In this document: positions 18,757 through 27,245 of the stretch, piece by piece
Layout: each line of letters starts with the position of its first letter
Numbering within the stretch: position 1 is the stretch's first letter
Assembly: GCA_025149285.1 (NCBI GenBank)
Contig: CP102274.1
Location: 6,614,489 to 6,678,488 of the forward strand
DNA from: Hungatella hathewayi
Lineage (GTDB): Bacteria > Bacillota > Clostridia > Lachnospirales > Lachnospiraceae
DNA: 64,000 bases
Direction of reading: 5' to 3'
Made by a program: the position numbers and the translations under genes
Notes under the pieces: model-generated
Databases searched by the model: none
Told to the model about the DNA's origin: nothing
The model's input: the letters and a program-made list of their open reading frames with translations, nothing else

Positions 18757-20274
18757 TCAAAATGATGCCATTGTGTTCTGTTTAAATTCTTTCACACCGT
18801 CTACAATGCTCTGCTTCAGCTCGTCGGAAAGAACTTTCTTCTCTTCGATCTCCTTCACGATTTCCGGATGCTTCTGCTCAAAGAATGTCAGCATTTCCTT
18901 CTGGAAGCCCTTGATCTTTGACACTTCCACATCGAGAAGAAGCCGGTTGTTAGCGGCTACCAGGCTGATGACCTGATCGTGTAAGCTCATCGGATGGCAG
19001 AGCGGCTGTTTTAACATCTCCGTCAGTCCCTTGCCGTACTGAATCATCTCCTTCGTCGCCGGATCGAGGTCCGAACTGAACTGGGTAAATACTTCCATCT
19101 CACGGCACTGGGCCAGGTCGATACGAAGGCTTCCTGCCGCTTTTTTCATAGCCTTTGTCTGAGCCGCGCCGCCGACACGGGATACGGAAAGTCCCACATT
19201 GACCGCAGGTCTCATACCGGAGAAGAATAAATCGCTCTCCAGGAATATCTGTCCGTCCGTGATGGAGATAACGTTTGTCGGGATATATGCCGAAACATCT
19301 CCGGCCTGTGTCTCAATAATCGGCAGCGCCGTAATAGAACCGCCGCCCTTTTCCTCACTCAGCCTGCTGGATCTCTCCAGAAGCCTGGAATGCAGATAGA
19401 ACACGTCGCCGGGATACGCCTCACGTCCCGGAGAACGCTCCAGAAGCAGAGACAGCGCACGGTAAGCAACCGCATGTTTCGACAAATCGTCATAAACAAT
19501 CAGCACATCTTTTCCCTGATACATAAAATATTCTGCCAGAGCCGTTCCGGAATAGGGTGCGATATACTGAAGCGGCGCCGGTTCACTGGCCGTTGAGGAC
19601 AGAACGATGGTATAATCCATAGCGCCATACTGGCTTAATGTGTTTACCATCTTTGCAACGGTGGAAGCCTTCTGGCCCACTGCCACGTAGATACAGATTG
19701 TGTCTTTGCCCTTCTGATTTAAAATGGCATCGATGGCAATCGAGGTTTTACCGGTCTGACGGTCACCGATGATCAGCTCACGCTGGCCGCGGCCAATGGG
19801 GAACATGGAGTCAATGGCTAAGATTCCAGTCTCCATGGGGACCGAAACGCTCTTTCTGTCAATAATACCCGGCGCCTCATTCTCGATCGGGCGGTAATCA
19901 TCGGACTTAATCTCGCCTTTTCCGTCAATGGGGGCGCCCAATGCGTTGACAACCCTTCCTATATAAGCGTCGCCAACCGGGATACCGGCACGTTTCTTCG
20001 TTCTCGTAACCTTACATCCCTCTTTAATCTCTTTATCTGAACCAAACAGGATGCAGCCGATGTCATCCCGTCTGATATCCTGTACCATACCTTTTACACC
20101 GTTATCAAAGATAACGATCTCACCGTACATGGCGTGGTCAATTCCATAAATCGTCGCGATTCCGTCACCGATTCCGATGACTGTGCCGACCTCCTGGTCT
20201 CTTGCATGTACGTCATAATCTTCAATCTCGCTTCTTAAGATGGAAATAATCTCATCTGAATTGATTGAACCCAC
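18757..20274 (-). CDS. atpA: F1 ATP synthase alpha subunit
   Basis: 505 residues. The start is GTG 20274, six bases after the atpH stop, preceded by GGAGG at eight bases. The frame is open further back to 20334, but that would lie inside atpH and add sequence not seen in the family. The P-loop GDRQTGKTSIAID and the family segment LSKHAVAYRALSLLL are present. It is the non-catalytic nucleotide-binding subunit of F1. Confidence 0.97.
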   Translation of the reverse strand: MGSINSDEIISILRSEIEDYDVHARDQEVGTVIGIGDGIATIYGIDHAMYGEIVIFDNGVKGMVQDIRRDDIGCILFGSDKEIKEGCKVTRTKKRAGIPVGDAYIGRVVNALGAPIDGKGEIKSDDYRPIENEAPGIIDRKSVSVPMETGILAIDSMFPIGRGQRELIIGDRQTGKTSIAIDAILNQKGKDTICIYVAVGQKASTVAKMVNTLSQYGAMDYTIVLSSTASEPAPLQYIAPYSGTALAEYFMYQGKDVLIVYDDLSKHAVAYRALSLLLERSPGREAYPGDVFYLHSRLLERSSRLSEEKGGGSITALPIIETQAGDVSAYIPTNVISITDGQIFLESDLFFSGMRPAVNVGLSVSRVGGAAQTKAMKKAAGSLRIDLAQCREMEVFTQFSSDLDPATKEMIQYGKGLTEMLKQPLCHPMSLHDQVISLVAANNRLLLDVEVSKIKGFQKEMLTFFEQKHPEIVKEIEEKKVLSDELKQSIVDGVKEFKQNTMASF

Positions 20275-20279
20275 GCTTC

Positions 20280-20783
20280 TCACCTCCGCATCAATATTTG
20301 CTCTAACTGTTTCATACGTCCTTTTATACTCCAATCTGTCTCCACATCGCCGGTGCGGATCACAAATCCGCCGCCCAGACTGGAATCCTTAACAAGGCGG
20401 AGTTCCACATCCTGTTTCTGGTATTTCTTCATCAGCATCTGCTTAATTTTCTTAAGCTGCTCTGCGTCCGGCTCCGTCACGTAATACAACGTCGCTCGCA
20501 GACTGCCTTCCTGTTCGCATGCATAGGCATGGTACGCCTCGAAGACGTCTTCGATTAAGTCCATGTCCTGATGTCCACAGAGCACCTTAAGAAAATTCCT
20601 CAGCTCTGCCGGAAATACCCGGTCAATGACGCGGTTTTTTTCGCTTTTTTTCACCACAGGGCTCACGAGGGCTTCCTTCAGCTGGGGTACCTCGAGGAAC
20701 AGCGCTTCCGCATCTGCCACCATTTCCTTCGGAACCTTCCGCTCGTAAAGCACCTGTCCGTAATTATTTGCTGCCTGCGTCAT
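20280..20783 (-). CDS. atpH: F1 ATP synthase delta subunit
   Basis: 167 residues from ATG 20783 (MTQAANNYGQVLYE), which has AGGTGA upstream. It overlaps the 3' end of atpF by 20 bases. The N-terminal helical bundle and the C-terminal signature ELRLVKDSSLGGGFVIRTGD (delta/OSCP) are present. It joins F1 to the peripheral stalk. Confidence 0.95.
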   Translation of the reverse strand: MTQAANNYGQVLYERKVPKEMVADAEALFLEVPQLKEALVSPVVKKSEKNRVIDRVFPAELRNFLKVLCGHQDMDLIEDVFEAYHAYACEQEGSLRATLYYVTEPDAEQLKKIKQMLMKKYQKQDVELRLVKDSSLGGGFVIRTGDVETDWSIKGRMKQLEQILMRR

Positions 20784-21264
20784 GAGAATCACCTGCTTCT
20801 GCTATATACTGGTCGTAGAGTGCCTGGTTCTTCCTGTCATTCATCTCGCCCTGCACAACCTTTGCAGCGGCCGCAAGTACCAGACCTGCAATCTGCGCTT
20901 CTGCTTCCCTCATTGCCTTTTCCTGGTCCGCATTCGCTGTCTTGTGGGCATTTTCAATGATTCTGTCAGCCTGTTCTCCGGCTTCTTTTATCATGCGTTC
21001 CTGTACGGTCTTCGCCTCTGCCTTTGCCTCTTCCACAAGCCTCTTTCCTTCTTCCGCCGATGCCGCCAGTTTCTCTTCATACTGACTTTTAAGCTCAGAA
21101 GCCTGAGACTCGGATTCCCTGGCATTTGTGATGCTTTGATCCACCATAGCCTGGCGCTTATTCATAATATCCATCACCGGTTTAATCAGGAAATGCTTGA
21201 GCAGAAGATACAGGACGATGACATTGACGATGTTCCACACAAGGTTAAAATCCAAACGTAACAT
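20764..21264 (-). CDS. atpF: Fo ATP synthase subunit b
   Basis: 166 residues. One N-terminal membrane helix (FNLVWNIVNVIVLYLLLKHFL) is followed by a long charged coiled coil rich in Ala, Glu, Lys and Gln. It is the peripheral stalk that holds F1 against rotation. It overlaps atpH and follows atpE by 51 bases. Confidence 0.96.
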   Translation of the reverse strand: MLRLDFNLVWNIVNVIVLYLLLKHFLIKPVMDIMNKRQAMVDQSITNARESESQASELKSQYEEKLAASAEEGKRLVEEAKAEAKTVQERMIKEAGEQADRIIENAHKTANADQEKAMREAEAQIAGLVLAAAAKVVQGEMNDRKNQALYDQYIAEAGDSHDAGSK

Positions 21265-21315
21265 CGAAATCGCCTGCCTTTCTATCTATATTCTTAACGT
21301 TTTGTCTGTCAGGCA

Positions 21316-21534
21316 TTATTTTAAGAATAAGATGATTAACAGAGCAATAACGAAACCGTAAATAGCAGTTGCCTCGGCAAGAGCACAACCAAGTAATAAG
21401 GACTTGCTGATCTTTCCTTCTGCCTCAGGCTGTCTTGCGATTGCGTCTACTGCCTTTGAAGTTGCCAGACCAATACCTACACCTGCGCCTACACCTGTTA
21501 AAACTGCGATACCTGCACCAATAGCTGTTAACAT
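21316..21534 (-). CDS. atpE: Fo ATP synthase subunit c (rotor ring)
   Basis: 72 residues forming a two-helix hairpin with the polar loop ARQPEA. The ion-binding carboxylate is Glu54 in LAEATAIYG. In sodium-binding rings such as that of Ilyobacter, a Gln in the first helix and a Ser after the Glu complete the site. Here the matching residues are Ile21 and Ala55. This suggests, by inference, a proton ring. The ribosome site is AAAGGAGA. Confidence 0.96.
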   Translation of the reverse strand: MLTAIGAGIAVLTGVGAGVGIGLATSKAVDAIARQPEAEGKISKSLLLGCALAEATAIYGFVIALLIILFLK

Positions 21535-21587
21535 AATAATTATCTCCTTTTCTCTTTTTAATTGTTTTGATTACTCCAACACTTTGG

Positions 21588-22283
21588 TTACTCCACTGCT
21601 TCTTTGATAAAGAGGGCAGTTAAGAATACGAATACATACGCCTGAATGAGTCCGTCAAAGATGTCAAAATACATGCTGAACGGAATCGGTATGATTGGCG
21701 CTACGAGCTGCTTAATCAGCTCCATGACTACAAATGAACCAAGCACGTTGCCAAAAAGCCGCATACATAAAGACAGCGGTTTGATAAAAATTTCCAGAAT
21801 ATTGATCGGAGCGATAATCGCTACCGGTTCTGCAAAGCTTTTTACCCATCCCTTAAGTCCCTTCTTATGGAAGCCCGCGTATTCAATCAATACGATGCTC
21901 ATAAGGGCAAGTGCCGCAGTCGCATTCAAGTCCTTGGTTGGCGGTTTAAAGCCGATTAAGCCGATCAGATTCGCAACGCCGATATAGATGGCAACGGATA
22001 TCAGATACGGAATATATCTTCGCCCTTCTTCTCCAACCAGATCATCAAAGAATTTGTAAATGCCGCCGATTGCCACTTCCAGCGCCAGCTGCTTCTTTCC
22101 GGGATTCTCCACCTTTAAATTTCTCACCAGGCAGATGGAAAGTATGGTCAGCGCCGCCATGATAATCCACGATACCACTACGGATTCAGCGATAGGAATT
22201 CCACCAAATACCGGAATGGTAAATACCGTTTCGCAGTTAAGTTCTTCCATTAACCTCTCTGCCAAATCCTCCGTAATGCTCAC
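21588..22283 (-). CDS. atpB: Fo ATP synthase subunit a
   Basis: 231 residues with about five or six membrane helices. The essential Arg lies in PLSLCMRLFGNVLGSFVVM, and the last helix has IQAYVFVFLTALFI. It forms the ion half-channels beside the c ring. The annotated start is GTG 22283. Its ribosome site (AAGGAA) is very close, so ATG 22250 (MEELNCETVFTIP) is an alternative. It is the first gene of the operon; no atpI gene precedes it. Confidence 0.95.
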   Translation of the reverse strand: MSITEDLAERLMEELNCETVFTIPVFGGIPIAESVVVSWIIMAALTILSICLVRNLKVENPGKKQLALEVAIGGIYKFFDDLVGEEGRRYIPYLISVAIYIGVANLIGLIGFKPPTKDLNATAALALMSIVLIEYAGFHKKGLKGWVKSFAEPVAIIAPINILEIFIKPLSLCMRLFGNVLGSFVVMELIKQLVAPIIPIPFSMYFDIFDGLIQAYVFVFLTALFIKEAVE

Positions 22284-22354
22284 TTCCTTTCATTAAGACT
22301 TTCTAATACCATTATAATACTTGTACTCATATTTGTACATTAAGTATACCGTGT

Positions 22355-22383
22355 ATCATACTTGCATCTGCAACAATTGTCAA
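22355..22383 (-). promoter_or_regulatory. sigma-70 promoter of the atp operon
   Basis: On the minus strand, TTGACA and TATGAT are separated by 17 bases and lie about 75 bases upstream of atpB. Apart from this promoter, the AT-rich stretch 22384-22650 holds no gene that I can see. Confidence 0.85.
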
Positions 22384-22653
22384 CTTTTCCGCCGCTTCTT
22401 AACAAATCGTTAATGAGACTAATTGTTTGAACATTTGGAACAATTTTCCCGGAGTTATTTCTGAAATTCTTATTAAATTTTTAAGGAAATTATGAAGGAA
22501 TTATGAACATTATTAATTTGAACCCCATTTTTCTTAATTTTATACCAAAAATCATTTCAGTATTTTGTGAAATTTGACCGTGTTTTTTTTGTGTTTTTTA
22601 TTTCCATCGTCATTACTACCTAAACGTTAAGTTAATATTCTGCAAATGATAGA

Positions 22654-22686
22654 TAAAAAGGCTATCCCCATGGGACAGCCTTTTAT
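22654..22686. terminator. intrinsic terminator
   Basis: AAAAGGCTATCCC-ATG-GGACAGCCTTTT forms a strong hairpin with A/T tracts on both sides. On the minus strand it would end the transcript of the small genes at 22763-23060 before the atp promoter. Confidence 0.8.
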
Positions 22687-22762
22687 TTTGACCATCAAAA
22701 CTTACAAATGGCTCATCTATGTTTTTTATAATATTTTCGAAAAACTCTTCTTATTAAATAGC

Positions 22763-22882
22763 TTATTCTCCCGCCTTAAAGTTATAAATTGGTTTTATCA
22801 CCTGTAAAATTTTTACCGTGGAATCGATGTAGTTCACAATATCATCCATGGCCTCATTGTACGTTCCTTTTACCGTTTTCAT
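22763..22882 (-). CDS. 39-residue hypothetical miniprotein
   Basis: An ATG at 22882 with AGAGGT five bases upstream opens a 39-codon frame that starts MKTVKGTYNEAMDDIVNY and ends KPIYNFKAGE. It overlaps the 3' end of the Cys-rich gene by 29 bases in another frame. The downstream terminator at 22654 fits the end of a transcript carrying both. The protein looks like a short amphipathic helix, and I do not recognise a family. The start signal and compact layout are the only support for it being real. Confidence 0.45.
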   Translation of the reverse strand: MKTVKGTYNEAMDDIVNYIDSTVKILQVIKPIYNFKAGE

Positions 22883-23060
22883 CTGTTACCTCTATGCCCT
22901 CTTTCCCGTTACCACCTTGCTTTTTTTTACCGATTTTAACGCCCGATGCTTTATACTGGCTGCATCCGGCGCAGCATCCCTTTTTATCTACATGAAGCCC
23001 TCTGGCGCATATACCAAAGCCCATATAGTAAAGACATACTTCTTCTTTGACCTGTCTCAT
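22854..23060 (-). CDS. small Cys-rich protein, possibly zinc-binding
   Basis: 68 residues from ATG 23060, with AGGAGGG at good spacing; an ATG two codons earlier is too close to that site. Five Cys lie in the first half: Cys9 and Cys18 (CLYYMGFGIC), then Cys29, Cys30 and Cys33 (KKGCCAGCSQYK), with His23 nearby. The pattern C-x8-C-x10-C/C-x2-C suggests a metal-binding knuckle. The second half is Lys/Gly/Glu-rich and probably disordered. Small proteins of this look occur in Lachnospiraceae, but I know no assigned function. A miniprotein gene overlaps its 3' end. Confidence 0.6.
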   Translation of the reverse strand: MRQVKEEVCLYYMGFGICARGLHVDKKGCCAGCSQYKASGVKIGKKKQGGNGKEGIEVTDENGKRNVQ

Positions 23061-23140
23061 TGTCATCCCTCCTGAACTAAAAAAAGAGCCTCCCGGCTCT
23101 TCCAACATCTTTCCTATTCCTGTCATTGTCTCTTTCTCTG

Positions 23141-23179
23141 ATCCTGTCGCTAAAATCCGCTTATTATAAGCGGCAGGAT
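23141..23179. terminator. hairpin, possible weak terminator
   Basis: CCGCTTA-TTA-TAAGCGG (23157-23173) is a perfect 7-bp stem enclosed by ATCCTG...CAGGAT. On the minus strand it is followed by ATTTTAG, a short U-rich tail. It separates the Cys-rich gene from the region upstream. Confidence 0.4.
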
Positions 23180-23263
23180 GTCAAATACTTCCTGTAACCC
23201 CTGTGCATTGCCTGAATTCCTGTATCGTCCGTCCCGGACGCTTCACATTCCTCCGGCTACACA

Positions 23264-23431
23264 TCAGGCAGTTCGTTCACCTCTCATTGGCGGACGATCA
23301 GGATGGACCAGTTTAAGACTCAGCCGGCTGGCTGTTGGTTGAAACCGTATGATATCATCTGTATGCAGCTGTATGATATTTTGTGACTGTATGATCTGTG
23401 TTTGTATAAAGAATGAATAGCCGCGTTTCAT
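23264..23431 (-). CDS. possible 55-residue miniprotein
   Basis: An ATG at 23431 has GAGGAGG seven bases upstream, a better ribosome site than many genes here have. The frame encodes 55 residues starting MKRGYSFFIQTQIIQSQ. No family is recognised. The N-terminal half is made partly of the repeated base motif GTATGAT read on the other strand, so the frame could be accidental. Confidence 0.25.
   Translation of the reverse strand: MKRGYSFFIQTQIIQSQNIIQLHTDDIIRFQPTASRLSLKLVHPDRPPMRGERTA
23346..23396. repeat. four degenerate copies of cTGTATGat
   Basis: GTATG with a flanking C and usually AT occurs at 23347, 23361, 23371 and 23389, spaced 14, 10 and 18 bases. Copies three and four are identical over CTGTATGAT. 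The irregular spacing argues against a CRISPR or tandem repeat; a protein-binding cluster is possible. Confidence 0.4.
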
Positions 23432-23657
23432 CGCAGGTCCTCCTCTCTCTTTTCTTTCGATTACAGTATTCCTCACCATTATGGCGTTTCCATTACTCTA
23501 TCATGGAAGGTTATGGAATGCAAGGGTATGACAGGAAGTGTAAGGATTATGTAAGGATTCATAAAGATACCGCTATAATTGGAATGAGGACTTTCACGCG
23601 CTTGCGGTTTATGGTATGATAGAGACAACGCAAAAACTAATAATAAGGAGGTTTCCC

Positions 23658-24461
23658 ATGGGAGAAATGATTTCTTCATTCGACGGAACAAAGCTTTACT
23701 TTAACAGAGAAATGCCGGAACAGGCAAGAGCTGCTGCCGTCATTGTGCATGGACTCTGCGAACACCAGGGGCGGTATGATTATCTCGCAGGTCTTTTCCA
23801 TCAGGCAGGCATCGGTACATACAGATTCGACCACAGGGGGCATGGCCGTTCTGAGGGTGAACGCACGTATTATGACGATTTTAACGAACTTCTGGATGAT
23901 ACCAACGTAGTCGTGGATATGGCGATTGCAGATAATCCGGACCTGCCAGTCTTCTTAATTGGTCACAGTATGGGGGGATTCACAGTAGCATTATACGGGG
24001 CTAAATATCCGGATAAGAAGCTGCGGGGTCCCATAACCAGCGGCGCTCTGACAAAAGACAACGGCGGACTGATTACCGGCGTTCCAAAAGACTTGGATCC
24101 CCACACCCTTCTTCCCAATGAGCTGGGAGCAGGTGTCTGCTCTGTAGCCGAGGTTGTAGACTGGTATGGAAAGGATCCCTATAACACCAAAACCTTCACA
24201 ACGGGTCTTTGCTACGCGCTCTGCAGCGGCCTCGACTGGTTTAGTGGAGCTATCCGGGACTTTACCTATCCGGTGCTTATGCTTCACGGAGAAAAGGACG
24301 GACTTGTAAGCGTAAAAGATACTTACGATTTCTTTGCGGAAGCGCCATCCTAAGATAAACAGATGAAAATATACGGCGGTCTTTTCCATGAAATCTTTAA
24401 TGAATACTGCCGCGATGAAGTGATTGGAGATGCGATCCGGTGGATCGAACAGAGAATATAG
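23658..24461 (+). pseudogene. alpha/beta-hydrolase (lysophospholipase/monoglyceride lipase type) broken by an in-frame stop
   Basis: ATG 23658 has AAGGAGG upstream. The frame reads 231 residues to TAA 24351-24353 and then continues in the same frame for another 35 residues to TAG 24459-24461. The first part has HGLCEH (oxyanion region), the nucleophile Ser104 in GHSMGG and the acid Asp214 in HGEKDG. The part after the stop (KIYGGLFHEIFNE, position 244) holds the catalytic His. The truncated product would therefore lack one member of the triad. A single base change, for example TCA to TAA, would explain it. Real inactivation, readthrough or a sequence error are all possible. The family cleaves monoacylglycerols or lysophospholipids. 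Confidence 0.85.
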
Positions 24462-24467
24462 ATCCGT

Positions 24468-24494
24468 ACAGGGCGGCTAAAACAGCCGCCCTGT
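24468..24494. terminator. GC-rich hairpin between convergent genes
   Basis: ACAGGGCGGCT-AAAAC-AGCCGCCCTGT is a perfect 11-bp stem. A U-tract is missing on both sides, so termination would be weak or factor-assisted. It lies between the broken hydrolase and the Rpn-type gene. Confidence 0.5.
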
Positions 24495-24497
24495 CTG

Positions 24498-25511
24498 TTA
24501 GTGAACTCCATTTCCCCATTTGCGATACCATTCCTGTACACGGCTGCAGTCTATTCCTATCATTCCGGCTGCATCTTCCGCTGAGAACCCCCTGTCATAC
24601 ATATTTTTAGCTGTAATTACAGACCGATTTTCATCTCCCCGAATGATACCCATGGCCTCACCCGTTTTAATTCCTTCTGACAATCCTTCTGACAGCCCCT
24701 CCATTCTGCCATCCTCAATCATTCCACGTATCGCTTCACACATATTGATCTTCCCGCCTTTCTCCCTGTACCGCTCTTTTACTTCTTCCAGCTCCCTGGA
24801 TTCCGTCAATGCACTGATTACATCATACGCGTCTTCCGCAAGTTCCTTAAACCGTTCTTCATTCTGAAAGGTAAACCTTTTTGCAGCATTCTTATCCGCT
24901 GCCTTTTGGATAAATCCAAATACCTCTCTCAAATCCGTCCGGAACCTCTCTGTCTTTTCAAAATGCCTGACTTCTAAAATATGTATCCGGTAATTATTAA
25001 GCATTCCCCTTATTTCTTCCGGAATTCCGGTTAAATCCAGCATCTCATATAACGAACCGGCCCCCCGCCATGGTTCTGTACCATAATACAGAACGATGGT
25101 AAAAACCGCTTTCAGCCGATCCTCTTTTCTGATTCCTCCAAGAAATTCTTTAGAAGAAAGCTTTTTTAGCCTTCGATTTTGTCTTTGAAGCGTTCGAAGC
25201 TGTTCATCATATCCTGCCGCATCTTCCAGCATAATCCGCACCGGCATTCCATAATGAATCAGATTCTGATGTTCCAGGCCAACGATTATAAAGTTCATTC
25301 CAAAGATGATCTTCCTAACGGCATCCCGGTATTTTTGAATGGTCACCCACTCCTTAAACCGCCCAAGCAGTCCGTTTATCACAGGATTACCACTCACTAT
25401 ATCTTCTGCTTTAACAATCTGCCGGCCATTAAATATATATGCATTAATCAGGTCTGCATACCGGTACTCATCCTCGAAATACTGTGCCAGCGCAACATCA
25501 CACTTTCCCAT
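24498..25511 (-). CDS. Rpn-family recombination-promoting nuclease / YhgA-like putative transposase
   Basis: 337 residues. The N-terminus (ALAQYFEDEYRYADLINAYIF) and the segment FIIVGLEHQNLIHYGMPVRI match the PD-(D/E)XK nuclease core of the Rpn/YhgA family, whose usual form is ...ENQ...MP.R. FTIVLYYGTEPWRG is a second family landmark. The C-terminus (GLSEGLSEGIKTGEAMG) carries the short Gly/Glu repeats common in this family. Family members cut DNA and stimulate RecA-independent recombination. In Lachnospiraceae such genes occur in many copies and are often mobile. The start has AGGAGG six bases upstream. No inverted repeats were noticed around it. Confidence 0.82.
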   Translation of the reverse strand: MGKCDVALAQYFEDEYRYADLINAYIFNGRQIVKAEDIVSGNPVINGLLGRFKEWVTIQKYRDAVRKIIFGMNFIIVGLEHQNLIHYGMPVRIMLEDAAGYDEQLRTLQRQNRRLKKLSSKEFLGGIRKEDRLKAVFTIVLYYGTEPWRGAGSLYEMLDLTGIPEEIRGMLNNYRIHILEVRHFEKTERFRTDLREVFGFIQKAADKNAAKRFTFQNEERFKELAEDAYDVISALTESRELEEVKERYREKGGKINMCEAIRGMIEDGRMEGLSEGLSEGIKTGEAMGIIRGDENRSVITAKNMYDRGFSAEDAAGMIGIDCSRVQEWYRKWGNGVH

Positions 25512-25899
25512 GTTTTACCTCCTGTTCCTGCTACAGTTCACCGGATCAGAGAAAAACCTTTTATTACGCTGTCGAAGACGCTACAAATACAGCCCCACGG
25601 CCTTCGGGAGCATTTCTTCTCTGTCATTAAAGCATATAAGGGATCTACTGGCTGAACTGCCCGAACTGGCCTGGTTATGGCCTTGAATACTAGATTTTTG
25701 ACTTTTATTTTTAACGCAAGCTCTTTTTATACTTTAACTAAAAGTATATTTTATCCATTTATAGAGTACCACAATTCAGTTTCTTTTTCAAGCATATTTT
25801 TACATATCAGTCAATTAAAAAAGAGTCCCTTCTGTTCTGACTCCGTTCAAAAGAGTAAGCCCACCAGGCGCCGGCTGTCTGAATTCTTACAAAAAGGCC
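25512..25899. other. intergenic region without a recognisable gene
   Basis: Open frames here are short, overlapping and without ribosome sites. The right part (25690-25830) is AT-rich. Nothing beyond the promoter presumably needed for the minus-strand Rpn-type gene can be argued. Confidence 0.6.
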
Positions 25900-25933
25900 A
25901 CAGAAAACAGCGCCGCCCTCTGGCGGCCGCTGT
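25900..25933 (-). terminator. intrinsic terminator of the APC/amidohydrolase operon
   Basis: On the minus strand, ACAGCGGCCGCC-AGA-GGGCGGCGCTGT (imperfect) is followed by TTTTC. It lies 27 bases after the amidohydrolase stop. Confidence 0.75.
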
Positions 25934-25959
25934 ATCCTGCGGCCCTTCTATTCATGTAT

Positions 25960-27216
25960 TCAATGGCGTTTTACAAAACGCCCTTCCTTCATGATCACCT
26001 TCATATTCTCCACGCAGATGTTCCTGATATTTTCCAGTGGATTCCCGTCAAGAACCAGTAAATCAGCACTCTTGCCTTCCTCCAGTGTACCGGTTACGTC
26101 ATCAACCTTCAGCATCTCAGCGCCTACTTTGGTAGCGGCAACGATGGTATCCATTTCGCTGATGCCTGCACACTCCACGAAGGAGTACATCTCACCCATT
26201 GCGGTATAACCGTATGGCGTCAGACTGGAGCAGAAGGAATCAGAACCAATGGTAAGACCAATGCCTTTCTCTTTTGCTCTTCTTAAGTTAGCGTAAACAC
26301 GGTTTAATTCTTTTTCCACGACATCGCCGCCCTCGAATTGATCATGGATTTCCGGTACGTATGTCGGCGGATATGTCTTAAACCATTCGTGTAAGAACTG
26401 GATCGTCGGGCAGAAGTAGATACCTTTTTCCGCCATGATATCAAGACACTCGTCATTTAAAGCCTGGCCGTGGATAATCAGATGAACACCGGCCTTTGCG
26501 CAGTCTAATGCACCGCCAAAGCCTTCACAGTGAGCCCACACCGGGATTCCCACCATATTGCATTCGTCTACGACCGCCTGGATCTCTTCCATGCAGTAAT
26601 GCTGATCCAGCTTCTGGTCCCAGCGCCAGATTCCGCCGCCGGTTGCCCAGATTTTAATTGCATCAGGGTTATCACGCAGTCTTCTTCTCACTGCTTTTCT
26701 TAAATCCCACGGCCCGTCGATTCTCTCTGCCCACGGATGGCCCAAATCATTATGCTCTTTTAACAGTTTATGGGAATCTCCATGGCCTGCTGTACGGCAG
26801 AATCCAAGACCGGTACCGACAACACGGGGACCTTCCATGATTCCGGCTTCTACCATATCGCGGATTGCAAGGCCGTTGCGTCCGATCTCGCCAACCGTGG
26901 TAAGGCCTGTTTCCAGACATTCGTGCGCCTGCTGAACAGCTACAACAGCCTTCTGCTCAACACTTTCCAGTACCCAGTCACTGTCGTCATCCGTTAAGTT
27001 TCCGGAGAAATGCAGATGAGTATCGATTAAGCCGGGCATTATTGTCTTTCCTGAAACATCGACGATTTCATACTCCGGTCCAACTTCTTTTCCCGCTCCC
27101 GCATAGGCAACTTTTCCGTCCCTGACCAGAACCAGGGAATCCTTAACTGGCTCCGCACCGGTACCGTCGATCAGCAGTCCGCCGACAAATGCGGTATCTT
27201 TTAATTCTTTCTTCAT
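25960..27216 (-). CDS. amidohydrolase, prolidase/imidazolonepropionase-like
   Basis: 418 residues from ATG 27216, which has AAAGGAGG upstream; an open frame back to 27312 runs into the permease gene. The TIM-barrel metal ligands are in order: HxH in GLIDTHLHFSG, the carboxylated Lys in DAIKIWATGGG, His in WAHCEGFG, His in LIIHGQAL and Asp in TIGSDSFCSS. This set fits the binuclear-zinc, prolidase-like branch (Sgx9260/Cc2672 type), which cleaves Xaa-Arg/Lys or Xaa-Pro dipeptides and N-acyl amino acids. It is encoded 29 bases after an amino-acid permease gene, which suggests that the imported compound is its substrate. Confidence 0.88.
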   Translation of the reverse strand: MKKELKDTAFVGGLLIDGTGAEPVKDSLVLVRDGKVAYAGAGKEVGPEYEIVDVSGKTIMPGLIDTHLHFSGNLTDDDSDWVLESVEQKAVVAVQQAHECLETGLTTVGEIGRNGLAIRDMVEAGIMEGPRVVGTGLGFCRTAGHGDSHKLLKEHNDLGHPWAERIDGPWDLRKAVRRRLRDNPDAIKIWATGGGIWRWDQKLDQHYCMEEIQAVVDECNMVGIPVWAHCEGFGGALDCAKAGVHLIIHGQALNDECLDIMAEKGIYFCPTIQFLHEWFKTYPPTYVPEIHDQFEGGDVVEKELNRVYANLRRAKEKGIGLTIGSDSFCSSLTPYGYTAMGEMYSFVECAGISEMDTIVAATKVGAEMLKVDDVTGTLEEGKSADLLVLDGNPLENIRNICVENMKVIMKEGRFVKRH

Positions 27217-27245
27217 GGTAAAACCTCCTTTAAATGTTTGATATA

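Noticed and set aside
20275..20334. N-terminal extension of atpA
   Set aside because: It would lie within atpH, and the GTG at 20274 has a strong ribosome site and matches the family start.
23346..23396. Possible CRISPR or tandem repeat
   Set aside because: Units are only 7-9 bases and spacing is irregular (14, 10 and 18); no cas genes.
24468..25511. Complete mobile element around the Rpn-type gene
   Set aside because: No terminal inverted repeats or target duplications were seen; the hairpin at 24468 is only a local stem.
25677..25994. Plus-strand frame of 105 codons in the gap before the amidohydrolase
   Set aside because: Low-complexity hydrophobic start, no ribosome site, and it runs into the 3' end and terminator of the opposite gene.
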